Positions 1-8,467 of a stretch of DNA of 64,000 bases are shown here, piece by piece; position 1 is the first letter of the stretch; the number at the start of each line of letters is the position of its first letter. The notes under the pieces are model-generated. The model was not told the DNA's origin. It did no database searches and worked only from the letters and a program-made list of their open reading frames with translations. The stretch is from Gallionellaceae bacterium (GTDB taxonomy: Bacteria > Pseudomonadota > Gammaproteobacteria > Burkholderiales > Gallionellaceae): contig DAIDMQ010000010.1 in NCBI GenBank assembly GCA_027448945.1, positions 1-64,000 of the forward strand, written 5' to 3'. The position numbers and the translations under genes are program-made.

Positions 1-160
1 CGAAATCACCGTACCAGAGGATGTTGCCGGTGATGCGATGCCGACCATAGACGATCTGCTTGGGCAGCCCGAAGGTCGAGCTTTGCATGCGCACGCCAGA
101 CAGACGTTGCGGGGCTGGAGCACTGGGAGCACTGCCGCCACCGCCAAACAAACCGCCCAT
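1..160 (-). CDS. N-terminal copy of the phage tail-tip gene (partial)
   Basis: This minus-strand reading frame starts at 160 with the same first 53 codons as the tail-tip gene at 627 and runs off the left edge of the window. It follows the reversed NlpC/P60 gene in the order normal for lambda-like and GTA-like tails (NlpC/P60, then tail-tip protein). The only base differing from the other copy, at 119, is a synonymous third-position change in an Ala codon. It may be a second full gene, a fragment of an inverted duplication, or one side of an assembly fold-back; the window cannot tell. Confidence 0.55.
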   Translation of the reverse strand, partial: MGGLFGGGGSAPSAPAPQRLSGVRMQSSTFGLPKQIVYGRHRITGNILWYGDF

Positions 161-175
161 TTCTTATCCCTGAAA
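1..175. repeat. Left arm of a 175-bp inverted repeat
   Basis: Positions 1-175 are the reverse complement of 612-786 (paired coordinates sum to 787), with one mismatch at 119/668. The arm may extend left of the window. The 436-bp spacer (176-611) contains nearly all of the NlpC/P60 gene. Confidence 0.95.
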
Positions 176-598
176 AAAACTATAAAACTTGATGGATCGC
201 TGCATCAGGTCGACATCCTGATCGAGTTGCCCGAGGCAGACACATCCGGCCACCCGATAGGCGTGGATGAACTGCGGCCACGCCACGACGATGGCTCCGT
301 GCGAAAACGATCGACCGAAACGCCATATCGCCACATCCCCCGGTAGAGGTGATTCCACTTCCACCAGCTAGCGCTCGACCCATGCCAAAAAGCGTTCTTC
401 CTCGCGGTGCAGCATCCAGTCCGGCGGATAGTCACCGGTGTCGAAGGCTTCTATCAGCCCCGCCTCGGCGTACACGCCAATCAGGAGTTGCGCGCAATCC
501 ACACCGGCACCCTTGACCCGTGCTTTGTGGTGGTAGGGCGTGTTGAGCCAGCTGCGCGCAGCTTCCACCAGCGCAGTTCGTTGTTGAGCTTCGGTCAT
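164..598 (-). pseudogene. NlpC/P60 tail-assembly peptidase, interrupted by an in-frame TAG
   Basis: The protein from 598 begins MTEAQQRTALVEAARSWLN and has the NlpC/P60 catalytic Cys context (GVDCAQLLIGVYAEAG). A TAG codon at 370-368 follows FLAWVER. The same frame then continues with VESPLPGDVAIWRFGRSFSH and GAIVV, which carries the catalytic His region, to a stop at 164. Read through, the product is about 144 residues, the usual size of tail-module NlpC/P60 proteins that cut peptidoglycan or mature the tail tip. As written it gives a 76-residue fragment lacking the His. The gene points opposite to the rest of the tail module and lies between the two repeat arms. It could be a decayed gene, a suppressed amber, or a sequence error. 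Confidence 0.8.
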
Positions 599-611
599 GA
601 TCAGTAAGCGG

Positions 612-786
612 TTTCAGGGATAAGAAATGGGCGGTTTGTTTGGCGGTGGCGGCAGTGCTCCCAGTGCGCCAGCCCCGCAACGTCTGTCTGGCGTGCGCAT
701 GCAAAGCTCGACCTTCGGGCTGCCCAAGCAGATCGTCTATGGTCGGCATCGCATCACCGGCAACATCCTCTGGTACGGTGATTTCG
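612..786. repeat. Right arm of a 175-bp inverted repeat
   Basis: This arm covers the ribosome-binding region and first 53 codons of the tail-tip gene at 627 and pairs with 1-175. If the two arms recombined, the NlpC/P60 gene would be placed directly upstream of, and co-oriented with, the tail-tip gene. Confidence 0.95.
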
Positions 787-3659
787 TGGCCACCGCACAG
801 ACCTCGCAAGCGGCCTCCGGTGGCAAGGGCGGCGGTGGTGGCGGAGGCGGAAGTCCTCAGGTGACCGGCTATCAGTACAGCGCATCGGTTGCCATCGGCT
901 TGTGTGAAGGTGCCGTCGGCGGCATCGTCAGCATCTGGGAAGGTAAAAAACAGGTCAACGGCATACAGGGTTCACCCACGACCAACAACTTCAAAGGGCT
1001 GCTCGCAGGCGGTGGTCAGGCCAAGTTCACCGGTGTGCCGGGACAAGCACCTTGGGCATATCTGTCCTCGCGCTATCCGGCACAGGCATTGAATTATCCG
1101 GGGCTGGCCTACATTGCCGCTACCAAGGTTGATCTGGGCACCAACGCGCAACTACCCAACTACTCCTTTGAGATGCAGGGCATGGCGCAATACTCCGCAG
1201 CCATCGTCGATGCCAATCCCCGTGATCTCATTTATGACTTTCTGACCAACGCCAAGCACGGTGCGCTGTTTCCGTCGGTGCAGGTCGGCGATACGGCGCA
1301 GTTCTCCAATTACTGTGTGGCCAACGGCATCTTCATCAGTGCCGTGGTGGATGCGCAGAAATCGGCTGCCGAATGGATATTGCAGTGGCTCAAGTGCTGC
1401 AATTCCACCGTGGTCTACTCGGACGGGCTACTCAAGTTCGTTCCCTATGGCGACGAGGTGGTGACCGGTAATGGCGTGACCTACACACCTGCCATCGCCC
1501 CGATTTACGACCTGGACGATGATGCATTCATTGCGGATACCGGCAGCGATCCGGTGACCGTGGTGCGCAAGGCGCAATCGGACACGCCCAATTCGATCAA
1601 GGTCGAGTTTGCAAACCGAGGCAACTTTTACAACCCGGAACTCGCAGAAGCACTCGATCAGGCCAACATCGAAGCCTACGGCTTGCGTCCGGCTTCACCC
1701 GAGAAATTGTCGGAAATCTGCAATGCCACGATCGCGCGTCATGTTGCGCAACTGATTCTGCAGCGCGGCCTGTACATCCGCAATCATTACGAATTCCGCC
1801 TGTCGTGGAAATACGCACTGCTGGAACCGATGGATGTGGTGACCCTCACCGATAGCGCCTTGGGACTGAACCGTGAACCGGTGCGTATCGTGAGCATCGA
1901 GGAAGACGAGTTCGGCTTGCTGACCGTGAGCGCCGAAGAGTTGCCGATCGGTGTAGCTGCCGCCGCCCGATACGCACAACAGGCAGGCAGCGGGTTTGCC
2001 GCCAACTATAACGTCGATCCGGGCAATGTTAATGCGCCAGTGATTTTTGAAGCGCCGGATCTGCTCACCGCAGGTACTGGGCTGGAAGTTTGGATTGCCG
2101 CATCGGGTGGTGCCAACTGGGGCGGTTGCGAAGTGTGGGTGTCACGCGACAACGCCACCTATCAGAAGGTCGGTGAGATTCATGGTGCGGCGCGTCACGG
2201 TGTACTGACGGCGGCCATAGCTAGCAGCAGTGATCCTGACCGAACCAACACACTGGCCGTGGATATATCGCTATCCGGTGGACAACTGACCGGCGGCACA
2301 CAGGCAGATGCCGATGCACTGAATACGCTGTGCTACGTCGATGGCGAACTGATCGCGTACCAGACAGCTACCCTGACCGGTACCGGCAAATACACGCTTG
2401 GTACCTATCTGCGACGCGGAGCCTATGGCACGACCATCAGGGCACACAACAAGGGTGGGCTGTTCGCACGACTGGATCAGGCGATCTTTGGTTACCCGTT
2501 CACCGCCGACATGATCGGGTTGCCGCTCTATATCAAGCTGCTGTCCTTCAACCAGTTTGGTAGTGCGAGGCAGTCGCTCGACATGGTGCAGCCGGTCACC
2601 TACAACGTGACCGGCATCGCATTGAAGTCCCCACTGCCGAATGTTGCAGGGCTGTCGAATGCCTACCGGAACGGACAAACATTGCTGTCGTGGCAGCCGG
2701 TAACGGATTTCCGCAGTGTCGATTATGAGGTACGACTGGGCGTCAACTGGCAAACCGCGATCGTGCAGGGTCGCACGCCGTTGCATGAGTTTGTTGTTGC
2801 GCAACCCGGCACCTATTGGGTGGCAGCACATTTCAGCAATGCCAGTGGAGTCACGGCCTATTCGGCTACTGCGCAATCCATCGCCATCGGTGGCGGCGTG
2901 TTGCCAGCCAATATCGTGGCCAGCGTGGACGAAGCAGTAACGGGATGGCGTGGTAGTTGCACCACCCCCGCTTTCCGCGATCCTGTAGAAAATGCCGTAA
3001 AACTCGGTGGTTCGGCCCTGTTCTCTGGCATTCCGCTGATCTCTGCTGCCAACACTGTGGAGTATTACGGCGGCATCGCCACCGGTGGTTACTACCAGAT
3101 CCCGGTTTCACACGAGATCGACATCGGTACCGCACAAGCCTGCAACGTGTCGGTCAGTGTGCAAGCAGTATCCGATACGCCGTTTGGTTCGGTGGCGGCA
3201 ATCCCGGTGTTCTCCGCGCAGGCCAGTGTGGCGGGCAATTTCTCGGGTAAATCGAGTCTGGCTATCGAGATCGATACCGCACCCAACACACTGGTCTGGC
3301 AAGGCTGGCGACCGTTCGTGCCGGGACAGTATGTCGCGCGCCGATTCCGTTTCAGGGTGAAGCTCGACAGTAACGATCCCACGGTCTCGACGATTCTGTC
3401 CGGCATGAGCTTCACGGTCGACATGCCGGATCGGGTGGATACCGGCACGGCACTGGCCGTACCGGCAGCAGGCAAAGCGATCGTGTTTGCCACACCGTTC
3501 CAGATCGTACCCAACGTGCAGATCACCATCCTCAACCCCAGTGCCGGAGACGTCATCGCCTTTCCGGCGCAACCCACGACAACCGGCTTCACGGTGCAGA
3601 TCACCAACGCGGGTGTCGGTGTGGCTCGCAACATCAACTGGCTCGCTAAGGGCTACTAA
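627..3659 (+). CDS. Phage tail-tip / host-specificity protein (J-like)
   Basis: A 1010-residue protein of the 'putative phage tail protein' family that forms the tail tip and contacts the host. The first 90 residues contain two glycine runs and the recognisable segment GLPKQIVYGRHRITGNILWY. The middle (about 190-450) has the conserved tail-protein segment with SAAEWILQWLKCCNSTVVYS. The C-terminal half is beta-rich with fibronectin-like stretches (about 660-760) and probably gives receptor specificity. The ATG at 627 follows GATAAGA. The gene is followed after 8 bases by the next tail gene on the same strand. The reading frame is intact. Confidence 0.85.
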   Translation: MGGLFGGGGSAPSAPAPQRLSGVRMQSSTFGLPKQIVYGRHRITGNILWYGDFVATAQTSQAASGGKGGGGGGGGSPQVTGYQYSASVAIGLCEGAVGGIVSIWEGKKQVNGIQGSPTTNNFKGLLAGGGQAKFTGVPGQAPWAYLSSRYPAQALNYPGLAYIAATKVDLGTNAQLPNYSFEMQGMAQYSAAIVDANPRDLIYDFLTNAKHGALFPSVQVGDTAQFSNYCVANGIFISAVVDAQKSAAEWILQWLKCCNSTVVYSDGLLKFVPYGDEVVTGNGVTYTPAIAPIYDLDDDAFIADTGSDPVTVVRKAQSDTPNSIKVEFANRGNFYNPELAEALDQANIEAYGLRPASPEKLSEICNATIARHVAQLILQRGLYIRNHYEFRLSWKYALLEPMDVVTLTDSALGLNREPVRIVSIEEDEFGLLTVSAEELPIGVAAAARYAQQAGSGFAANYNVDPGNVNAPVIFEAPDLLTAGTGLEVWIAASGGANWGGCEVWVSRDNATYQKVGEIHGAARHGVLTAAIASSSDPDRTNTLAVDISLSGGQLTGGTQADADALNTLCYVDGELIAYQTATLTGTGKYTLGTYLRRGAYGTTIRAHNKGGLFARLDQAIFGYPFTADMIGLPLYIKLLSFNQFGSARQSLDMVQPVTYNVTGIALKSPLPNVAGLSNAYRNGQTLLSWQPVTDFRSVDYEVRLGVNWQTAIVQGRTPLHEFVVAQPGTYWVAAHFSNASGVTAYSATAQSIAIGGGVLPANIVASVDEAVTGWRGSCTTPAFRDPVENAVKLGGSALFSGIPLISAANTVEYYGGIATGGYYQIPVSHEIDIGTAQACNVSVSVQAVSDTPFGSVAAIPVFSAQASVAGNFSGKSSLAIEIDTAPNTLVWQGWRPFVPGQYVARRFRFRVKLDSNDPTVSTILSGMSFTVDMPDRVDTGTALAVPAAGKAIVFATPFQIVPNVQITILNPSAGDVIAFPAQPTTTGFTVQITNAGVGVARNINWLAKGY

Positions 3660-3667
3660 GGAATCCC

Positions 3668-4609
3668 ATGTCTCAAAACTCTCTCGTCGTGGCCGATGGC
3701 ACCGGCGCGCAGGTGCTCGCCGCCATGAACAATGCGCTGGATACCCTGCGCACCCAGTTCTCGGGGCCAACACCGCCCGGCACGCCCTTACCGTATCAGG
3801 TCTGGGCAGATACGACCACCGGGGTGCTGAAGGTCCGCGATGTGACCAATACCGTCTGGATTCCGATCCAGCCTCTGAGTGGTCTCGGCTACAACGTCAC
3901 CAAGACACTGGTGGGCGGCACCTACACGCTGACCGAGTTTGAGGCACTGGCCTCCAGCTTCGAGTTCAACGGTGCGCTGACTTCAAATCTGGTGATCGTC
4001 GTGCCGAACAACATGCCGGTGTTCGCCGTAGAGAATCTCACCACCGGTGCATTTACGGTGACGATCAAGACCGCAGTTGGCACGGGACAAGCTATCGGTC
4101 AGGGCGAAATCTCGATGCTGTATTGCAACGGGGTGAACTGCGAGTTCATCAGCGACACACAGGGATCGGCTCCGCAGAAACCCATCCTGTCGCTGTTGCG
4201 CACGACAGCACAAACGCTGACCTCCAGCATATGGAACACCATCGTGTTCCCGATTCCGTCGGTGCAAGCGGTCAATGGTGGCATGAAGCAGGACCCGGCA
4301 ACAGGTGGTGCCGTGATCTCACAGACCGGGTGGTACCGCATCACCGGACAGATGACCTTCACAGTCAGCCCGGCCTTGCATGTGGCCATTGCCCTTCTGT
4401 TCAACCGTGGATTGGCCTGGTACGGCGGTGCCGCCACAACCACGGCAGGCTGGTACAGCTCGCCAGTGGTGGACTACATCGGCTATTTCGCCGCAGGCAC
4501 GATCATCGATCTGGCCGCCCTGCCGTGGGGAGCTACGGCCACGGCCATGAATTGGGGAGCTTCCTATGGCCCCGGTGCTTCACAACTCAAGGTTGAACGA
4601 ATCGCATAA
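3668..4609 (+). CDS. Phage tail-fibre-like protein
   Basis: A 313-residue protein 8 bases downstream of the tail-tip gene. Residues 1-60 resemble the attachment part of small tail proteins (MNNALDTLRTQFSGPTPPGT followed by PYQVWADTTTG). The middle is rich in Thr, Val and Gly. Residues about 175-313 look like a C1q/TNF-type jelly-roll, with SGWY-like segments (SQTGWYRITGQMTF) and short beta strands. Position and composition suggest a receptor-binding or fibre protein. No catalytic motif is seen. Confidence 0.6.
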   Translation: MSQNSLVVADGTGAQVLAAMNNALDTLRTQFSGPTPPGTPLPYQVWADTTTGVLKVRDVTNTVWIPIQPLSGLGYNVTKTLVGGTYTLTEFEALASSFEFNGALTSNLVIVVPNNMPVFAVENLTTGAFTVTIKTAVGTGQAIGQGEISMLYCNGVNCEFISDTQGSAPQKPILSLLRTTAQTLTSSIWNTIVFPIPSVQAVNGGMKQDPATGGAVISQTGWYRITGQMTFTVSPALHVAIALLFNRGLAWYGGAATTTAGWYSSPVVDYIGYFAAGTIIDLAALPWGATATAMNWGASYGPGASQLKVERIA

Positions 4610-4618
4610 GGAGGAGAC

Positions 4619-4987
4619 ATGCAACATCTCGATCACAACGTCATTCTGCGCATCCATCCACAGGCGATACCGAACGTGGATTTTTACGCGCGCATCGTCG
4701 GCGAAAACACGCTGCCCGAGTTGGTATGGCTGTCCGACAGTTTGCCAGAACCTACCCATGATGAATTGCAGACGGCGATCACCCGTGAACTTGCCGAGCG
4801 ACAGGCCAAAGCCTATATCGCCCAGCGCGCTGCCGAGTATCCGCCGATGCAGGACTACATCGATGCGCAGGTCAAAAAAGCATCCAGCGATCCTGCCGTC
4901 AGGGAAGCGGGAATCGCACAGGAGGCAGCCTACATCTCCACTTGCACCGCCATCAAAACCAAATATCCGAAGGGAGAAAACAAATGA
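4619..4987 (+). CDS. Small phage tail-module protein, XkdW-like
   Basis: A 122-residue protein starting 9 bases after the fibre-like gene, with a GGAGG ribosome site. It is hydrophilic, with a helical stretch (about 50-85: ELAERQAKAYIAQRAAEYPP). It resembles the XkdW-type or phage-tail-assembly chaperone-like proteins often found between fibre and lysis genes. The stop overlaps the next start by ATGA. The function is not known from sequence. Confidence 0.5.
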   Translation: MQHLDHNVILRIHPQAIPNVDFYARIVGENTLPELVWLSDSLPEPTHDELQTAITRELAERQAKAYIAQRAAEYPPMQDYIDAQVKKASSDPAVREAGIAQEAAYISTCTAIKTKYPKGENK

Positions 4988-5256
4988 GTCAGAACAATGC
5001 AGGTGAACGCGAACATTGGCATGTCGGCAAGGAAATCCCGCTGGCGCTGATCGTGGCAATCGTAACCCAGACCGCCACTGGCATCTGGTGGCTGTCCAGC
5101 GTATCGAGCAAATTGGACAACCTGTCCGGTCAGGTGAAGGAGATGCGTGACGAGCGCTATACCCGAAATGACGCCATGCGCGATGCGGCGCTGGTCAATC
5201 AAATGCTGCACGACATGGACCGCCGTGTCACCACACTGGAGGCGAGACACAAATGA
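4984..5256 (+). CDS. Small phage membrane protein, possible lysis accessory
   Basis: A 90-residue protein. The start at 4984 is chosen because ATGA overlaps the preceding stop. Residues 1-15 are polar, 17-38 form one hydrophobic helix (PLALIVAIVTQTATGIWWL), and the remainder is a charged heptad-like helix. The gene overlaps the endolysin start by ATGA, so it belongs to the lysis cassette. It could be a holin-accessory or spanin-like protein; no lipobox is present. Confidence 0.5.
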   Translation: MSQNNAGEREHWHVGKEIPLALIVAIVTQTATGIWWLSSVSSKLDNLSGQVKEMRDERYTRNDAMRDAALVNQMLHDMDRRVTTLEARHK

Positions 5257-5702
5257 TCGACAGTCGTGATTTGAATGAGCTCACCCCTGCTGCACGCAAA
5301 CGTGCGCAAGCCTTCTTCGCCGCGTGCGTCGCCGACCTGTATTTTCAGGCCAACAGCATCACGGTGATTGCCACAAGCACCTACCGTGATTTCGGGGCAC
5401 AGGATGCGATCTACGCGCGCGGCAGGACTTCCCCCGGCAAGGTGGTGACCAATGCCCGCGCAGGCGACAGCTGGCACAACTGGCGTTGTGCGTTCGATGT
5501 ACTGCCGCTGCGCTGTGGCAAACCGGTGTGGGCTACGACCGGCACGGACGGTGAGGTGTGGCGCAGATTGGGTGAAATTGGCGAATACTGTGGGCTGGAA
5601 TGGGCTGGACGCTGGACCACGTTCCGGGAGTTAGCGCACTTTCAGTACACGGGTGGGCTGACGCTGGCGGATTTCAAGGCTGGCAAGACGATGATGGCAT
5701 GA
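5253..5702 (+). CDS. Phage endolysin, M15 (VanY-type) peptidase
   Basis: A 149-residue single-domain zinc peptidase expected to cut peptidoglycan cross-links at lysis. The M15 zinc site is visible: His75 and Asp82 in DSWHNWRCAFD, and Glu127/His129 in FRELAHFQ. Length and layout match the phage L-alanyl-D-glutamate or D-Ala-D-Ala endopeptidase group. There is no signal peptide, so export needs the neighbouring holin at 5710. It is translationally coupled to the small membrane protein upstream. Confidence 0.85.
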   Translation: MIDSRDLNELTPAARKRAQAFFAACVADLYFQANSITVIATSTYRDFGAQDAIYARGRTSPGKVVTNARAGDSWHNWRCAFDVLPLRCGKPVWATTGTDGEVWRRLGEIGEYCGLEWAGRWTTFRELAHFQYTGGLTLADFKAGKTMMA

Positions 5703-5709
5703 GGGGAGA

Positions 5710-6240
5710 ATGATGAGTGATTTTGACTGGAAAAAAGCGGTGGCGACCATTGCGCCGAGTCTAGCGACGGCACTGGCACCGGAACTTGGATTAGCAGGGG
5801 TCGCCATTCGTGCCATCGGTGAAGCAGTCGGCGTACCCAATGCCACCGAGCAACAGGTGTCGGCTGCGATCGCGCAAGCCACGCCTGCCGACCTGCTCGC
5901 CATCAAGCAGGCTGATCAGCAATTCGAGAAGGACATAGCAGCCATCGGTGCCGATCTGGCCAAGATTGCCGCCGAGGACCGCGCAAATGCGCGCGACCGG
6001 GAAATCAAGACCAGCGACAGTTGGACACCGCGTATCCTCGCCGCTGTCGTGGTGCTGGGATACCTCGCGGTGCAGTGGTACATCCTGTCGCACATCGTGC
6101 CGACCGAGATGCGGGAGATCGTGCTGCGCTCGATGGGCACGATGGATATGGCGCTAGGATTGGTGCTGGGTTACTACTTCGGTTCCAGTGCGGGGAGTGC
6201 GCGGAAGGACGTTGTGATTGGAAGATTAACTGATGGGTAA
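5710..6240 (+). CDS. Holin of the 3TM (GTA holin) family
   Basis: A 176-residue protein following the endolysin by 7 bases. It has the family signature: a central charged segment (AAEDRANARDREIKTSDSW), then hydrophobic helices (about 104-125 and 140-160), and a glycine-rich end containing GYYFGSSAGSARK. This family makes inner-membrane lesions for release of phage or gene-transfer agents. An N-terminal hydrophobic stretch (about 10-35) supplies the third segment. ATG codons at 5710 and 5713 both follow GGGGAGA. It is the last recognisable gene of the phage module. Confidence 0.8.
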   Translation: MMSDFDWKKAVATIAPSLATALAPELGLAGVAIRAIGEAVGVPNATEQQVSAAIAQATPADLLAIKQADQQFEKDIAAIGADLAKIAAEDRANARDREIKTSDSWTPRILAAVVVLGYLAVQWYILSHIVPTEMREIVLRSMGTMDMALGLVLGYYFGSSAGSARKDVVIGRLTDG

Positions 6241-6273
6241 GATTAGCAAGCCAACTACACCTCGCATCAATGC

Positions 6274-6323
6274 TGCCGGTCTGCTGCTATTATGGAAACA
6301 CATTAAGAGGCAACCGACCGGCA
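6274..6323. repeat. 8-bp inverted repeat at the phage/chromosome boundary
   Basis: TGCCGGTC at 6274-6281 is repeated in reverse complement at 6316-6323, separated by 34 bases, in the gap between the holin and the HPP gene. It could be a weak structured end or part of an attachment region. No matching direct repeat was found elsewhere in the window. Confidence 0.35.
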
Positions 6324-6331
6324 TGTCCCCA

Positions 6332-6844
6332 TTAATACCAATACTTAGGGTAGGAACGCCCCTTACGAAGGTTGTTAAGAAAAAGCGCCACGATTACGAG
6401 TAGAACGGCACCGACTAGGGTTGGCGTTATTAGAAACTGCCAACTTGGGACGGTGAGCATCACAATCACAGGATTTGATCCCGCAGGCGGATGCACGGTA
6501 CGAGTAAATTGCATGATGGCAATACCACTTGCAGCAGCCAGTGCCATACTCCACCATTCCGAACCAACAAAATAAAGAAACAAAAGCCCAATCATAGAGG
6601 CTAAGAAATGACCACCGATTACGTTTCTTGGCTGCGAAAAAGGGCTATCGGGAAATCCGAAGAGCAATACACAGCTTGCCCCAAACGACCCGATCACCAG
6701 AGGAGCATGCACCAGAATCGACCCATATGCCACGATAGCGATGGCCACAGCCCCTCCTATCCAGGCTGAAACAATATCCGACATAGTGGCGCGCGGAGGG
6801 CAAGTTGCGCCGCCACTTTTCCATTTGCTGATAAAATTGACCAT
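6332..6844 (-). CDS. HPP family integral membrane protein
   Basis: A 170-residue membrane protein with the family motif in TVHPPAGSNPV and four or more hydrophobic helices. HPP proteins are little-studied membrane proteins; a plant member has been linked to nitrite transport in plastids. The start at 6844 is preferred over an upstream ATG at 6904 because it follows GAGGT at good spacing. It lies 61 bases downstream of the iron-containing redox gene on the same strand, so the two are probably co-transcribed and controlled by the divergent TetR regulator. Confidence 0.8.
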   Translation of the reverse strand: MVNFISKWKSGGATCPPRATMSDIVSAWIGGAVAIAIVAYGSILVHAPLVIGSFGASCVLLFGFPDSPFSQPRNVIGGHFLASMIGLLFLYFVGSEWWSMALAAASGIAIMQFTRTVHPPAGSNPVIVMLTVPSWQFLITPTLVGAVLLVIVALFLNNLRKGRSYPKYWY

Positions 6845-6905
6845 GTTGACCTCACATTTCAAGTTGGATTGGCACCACCTCGAAAAGAAGTGGTGCCGAC
6901 TCAAG

Positions 6906-7677
6906 TTATAATTTCTGATGGCGAATCAAGTCACCATCGAGATCAAACTTCGGCAAGTAATCCACCCCGATCCACGAGTTCAACATGGCAGCCCAAAGAC
7001 TAATTCCCTCAAGCGCCTTGGAAATCAGTTGCTGCCCACGAAAACTGCTTGGATCGTGCGGCTCGATGTAATCCAGCCCCATAATGCTGTGGTGCTCATC
7101 AGCTTCAACATGCACGTCGAAATAGGCATCACCGGCTTCGATGGCATGCATCTTTGGGGAAACCATTTTGAAGAAATCGTTCGAACACCGCTCAATGCCG
7201 CTGTTCAGTCCAACCAGCCATTTATCGCGATCCTGTTCAATGGCCATCTGATAGGCGTAGTTGACGCACGCATTTGTTTCTAGCGTAGTAATAACCTCAT
7301 TGATTTCTCCCCTGTTCCTGAGCAATTTATGGCGGAGCATCCACTGCATCAACATTTCATGGTGATCGGCCTCACCATAAGCATGCTTCGCATAGAATGG
7401 CATCATCCAGTTTTCCGCTAGGGAGGTGTGGCCGAGCATTAGGCCCATTACCTTAGGGAATGGTTGCGGAGTGGTAATAGAGTTGGACTGCCGCAGGCCG
7501 GAATTCCTGAGCTGTTTGGATGCTACCCAACCACTCGAAGAAGGGCATTTTCAAGACGGCATCACTAGCACGATAGATCGGCTCGACTATCCAGCCGTGC
7601 TGGTCTCGGAGTTGCGCGACTTTGACAGCATCAATTTTAGTATAAGGGGTGTGTTGCTGAATTTCAGTGGTATGCAT
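6906..7677 (-). pseudogene. Iron-containing redox enzyme (haem-oxygenase-like fold), split by a +1 frameshift
   Basis: Two minus-strand frames together give a protein of about 256 residues typical of the iron-containing redox enzyme / Haem_oxygenas_2 group. The first part runs 7677-7453 and ends HSATIP then TAA. The second continues in the next frame with KVMGLMLGHTSLAENWM. It carries the expected iron-ligand pattern (HTSLAENW, GEADHHEMLM, VHVEADEHHS). Start 7677 follows AAGGAG. The break lies at CCC-TAA (7458-7453). Dropping one base restores the frame, and a ribosome slipping from CCC to CCU would do the same. It may be disabled, programmed, or a sequence error. Confidence 0.75.
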
Positions 7678-7751
7678 GGGCTCTCCTTGTTCGGTGCTTG
7701 TTGCGAAAGATGGACGGTCATTCAATATTTGAGGCCGCCTAAAACAAAGTG

Positions 7752-7767
7752 TACAGACCTGTCTGTA
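7752..7767. promoter_or_regulatory. Probable TetR operator
   Basis: A perfect 7-bp inverted repeat, TACAGAC-CT-GTCTGTA, lies between the divergent redox-enzyme and TetR genes, 75 bases upstream of the former and 107 upstream of the latter. Its size and position fit a TetR-family dimer site controlling both directions. Confidence 0.75.
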
Positions 7768-7874
7768 TTTTGCAAGCCTCTTTCATGCATATGGCTATCT
7801 GAAAGATGCATAAAACGGCTATGAAATAGAAAATGTATAATGACCATTCTGTCTACTATGCGAGCCTATAACGT

Positions 7875-8462
7875 ATGCTCAATAAGCGCCAAGCCATCGT
7901 TGATACCGCTACACGTCTCTTCTATGCACACGGCTATCATGCCATCGGAATCGATCGCATCATCGCCGAAGCAGGCGTAGCCAAGATGACTATGTATAAG
8001 CACTTCGCTTCAAAAACCGATTTAATCTGTGCTGTGCTCAAGGAACGCGATCTCCGTTTTCAAGAGTCGCTGTTTGCCTTCGCGAACTCGTTTTACGAGC
8101 CGCTCGAAAAACTAAAGGCAGTTTTCACTTGGCATGACCGTTGGTTGAATGAGTCAACCTTCAATGGATGTATGTTTATCAGTGCAGCAGCAGAGTATTC
8201 AGACCCCAGTGATGAAATTCACCAGATATCCAAGTTGCACAAAAAGGTGATCCAGGACTACTTAACTTCAATACTCAAAGAGATTGCAGAGGAAAAAGTG
8301 GCATTAAAACTGGGCGCACAAACGCTTCAAATTTTGGAGGGAGCCATTGTCACAGGACTCATCTTTAGCGACCGCAATGCTGCCATAACCGCGTGGCGTA
8401 CAGCAGCCACCGTACTCAAAGCTGAAGGGTTGATTAGCGCCGATACGCCACAAGTGGTTTAA
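7875..8462 (+). CDS. TetR/AcrR family transcriptional repressor
   Basis: A 195-residue protein with an N-terminal TetR helix-turn-helix (residues 5-50, including YHAIGIDRIIAEAGVAKMTM followed by YKHFASK) and a variable ligand-binding C-terminal domain (about 75-190). It is divergent from the iron-containing redox enzyme and HPP genes, and the palindrome at 7752-7767 is the likely operator. The ligand is unknown. No strong ribosome site is seen before ATG 7875. It ends 5 bases from the convergent folB. Confidence 0.85.
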   Translation: MLNKRQAIVDTATRLFYAHGYHAIGIDRIIAEAGVAKMTMYKHFASKTDLICAVLKERDLRFQESLFAFANSFYEPLEKLKAVFTWHDRWLNESTFNGCMFISAAAEYSDPSDEIHQISKLHKKVIQDYLTSILKEIAEEKVALKLGAQTLQILEGAIVTGLIFSDRNAAITAWRTAATVLKAEGLISADTPQVV

Positions 8463-8467
8463 CACCC

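Noticed and set aside
2271-2876. 201-codon minus-strand frame within the tail-tip gene
   Set aside because: It is a shadow of the long plus-strand gene with no independent signal.
1-6240. Diversity-generating retroelement in the tail module
   Set aside because: There is no reverse transcriptase and no template/variable repeat; the only repeat is inverted.
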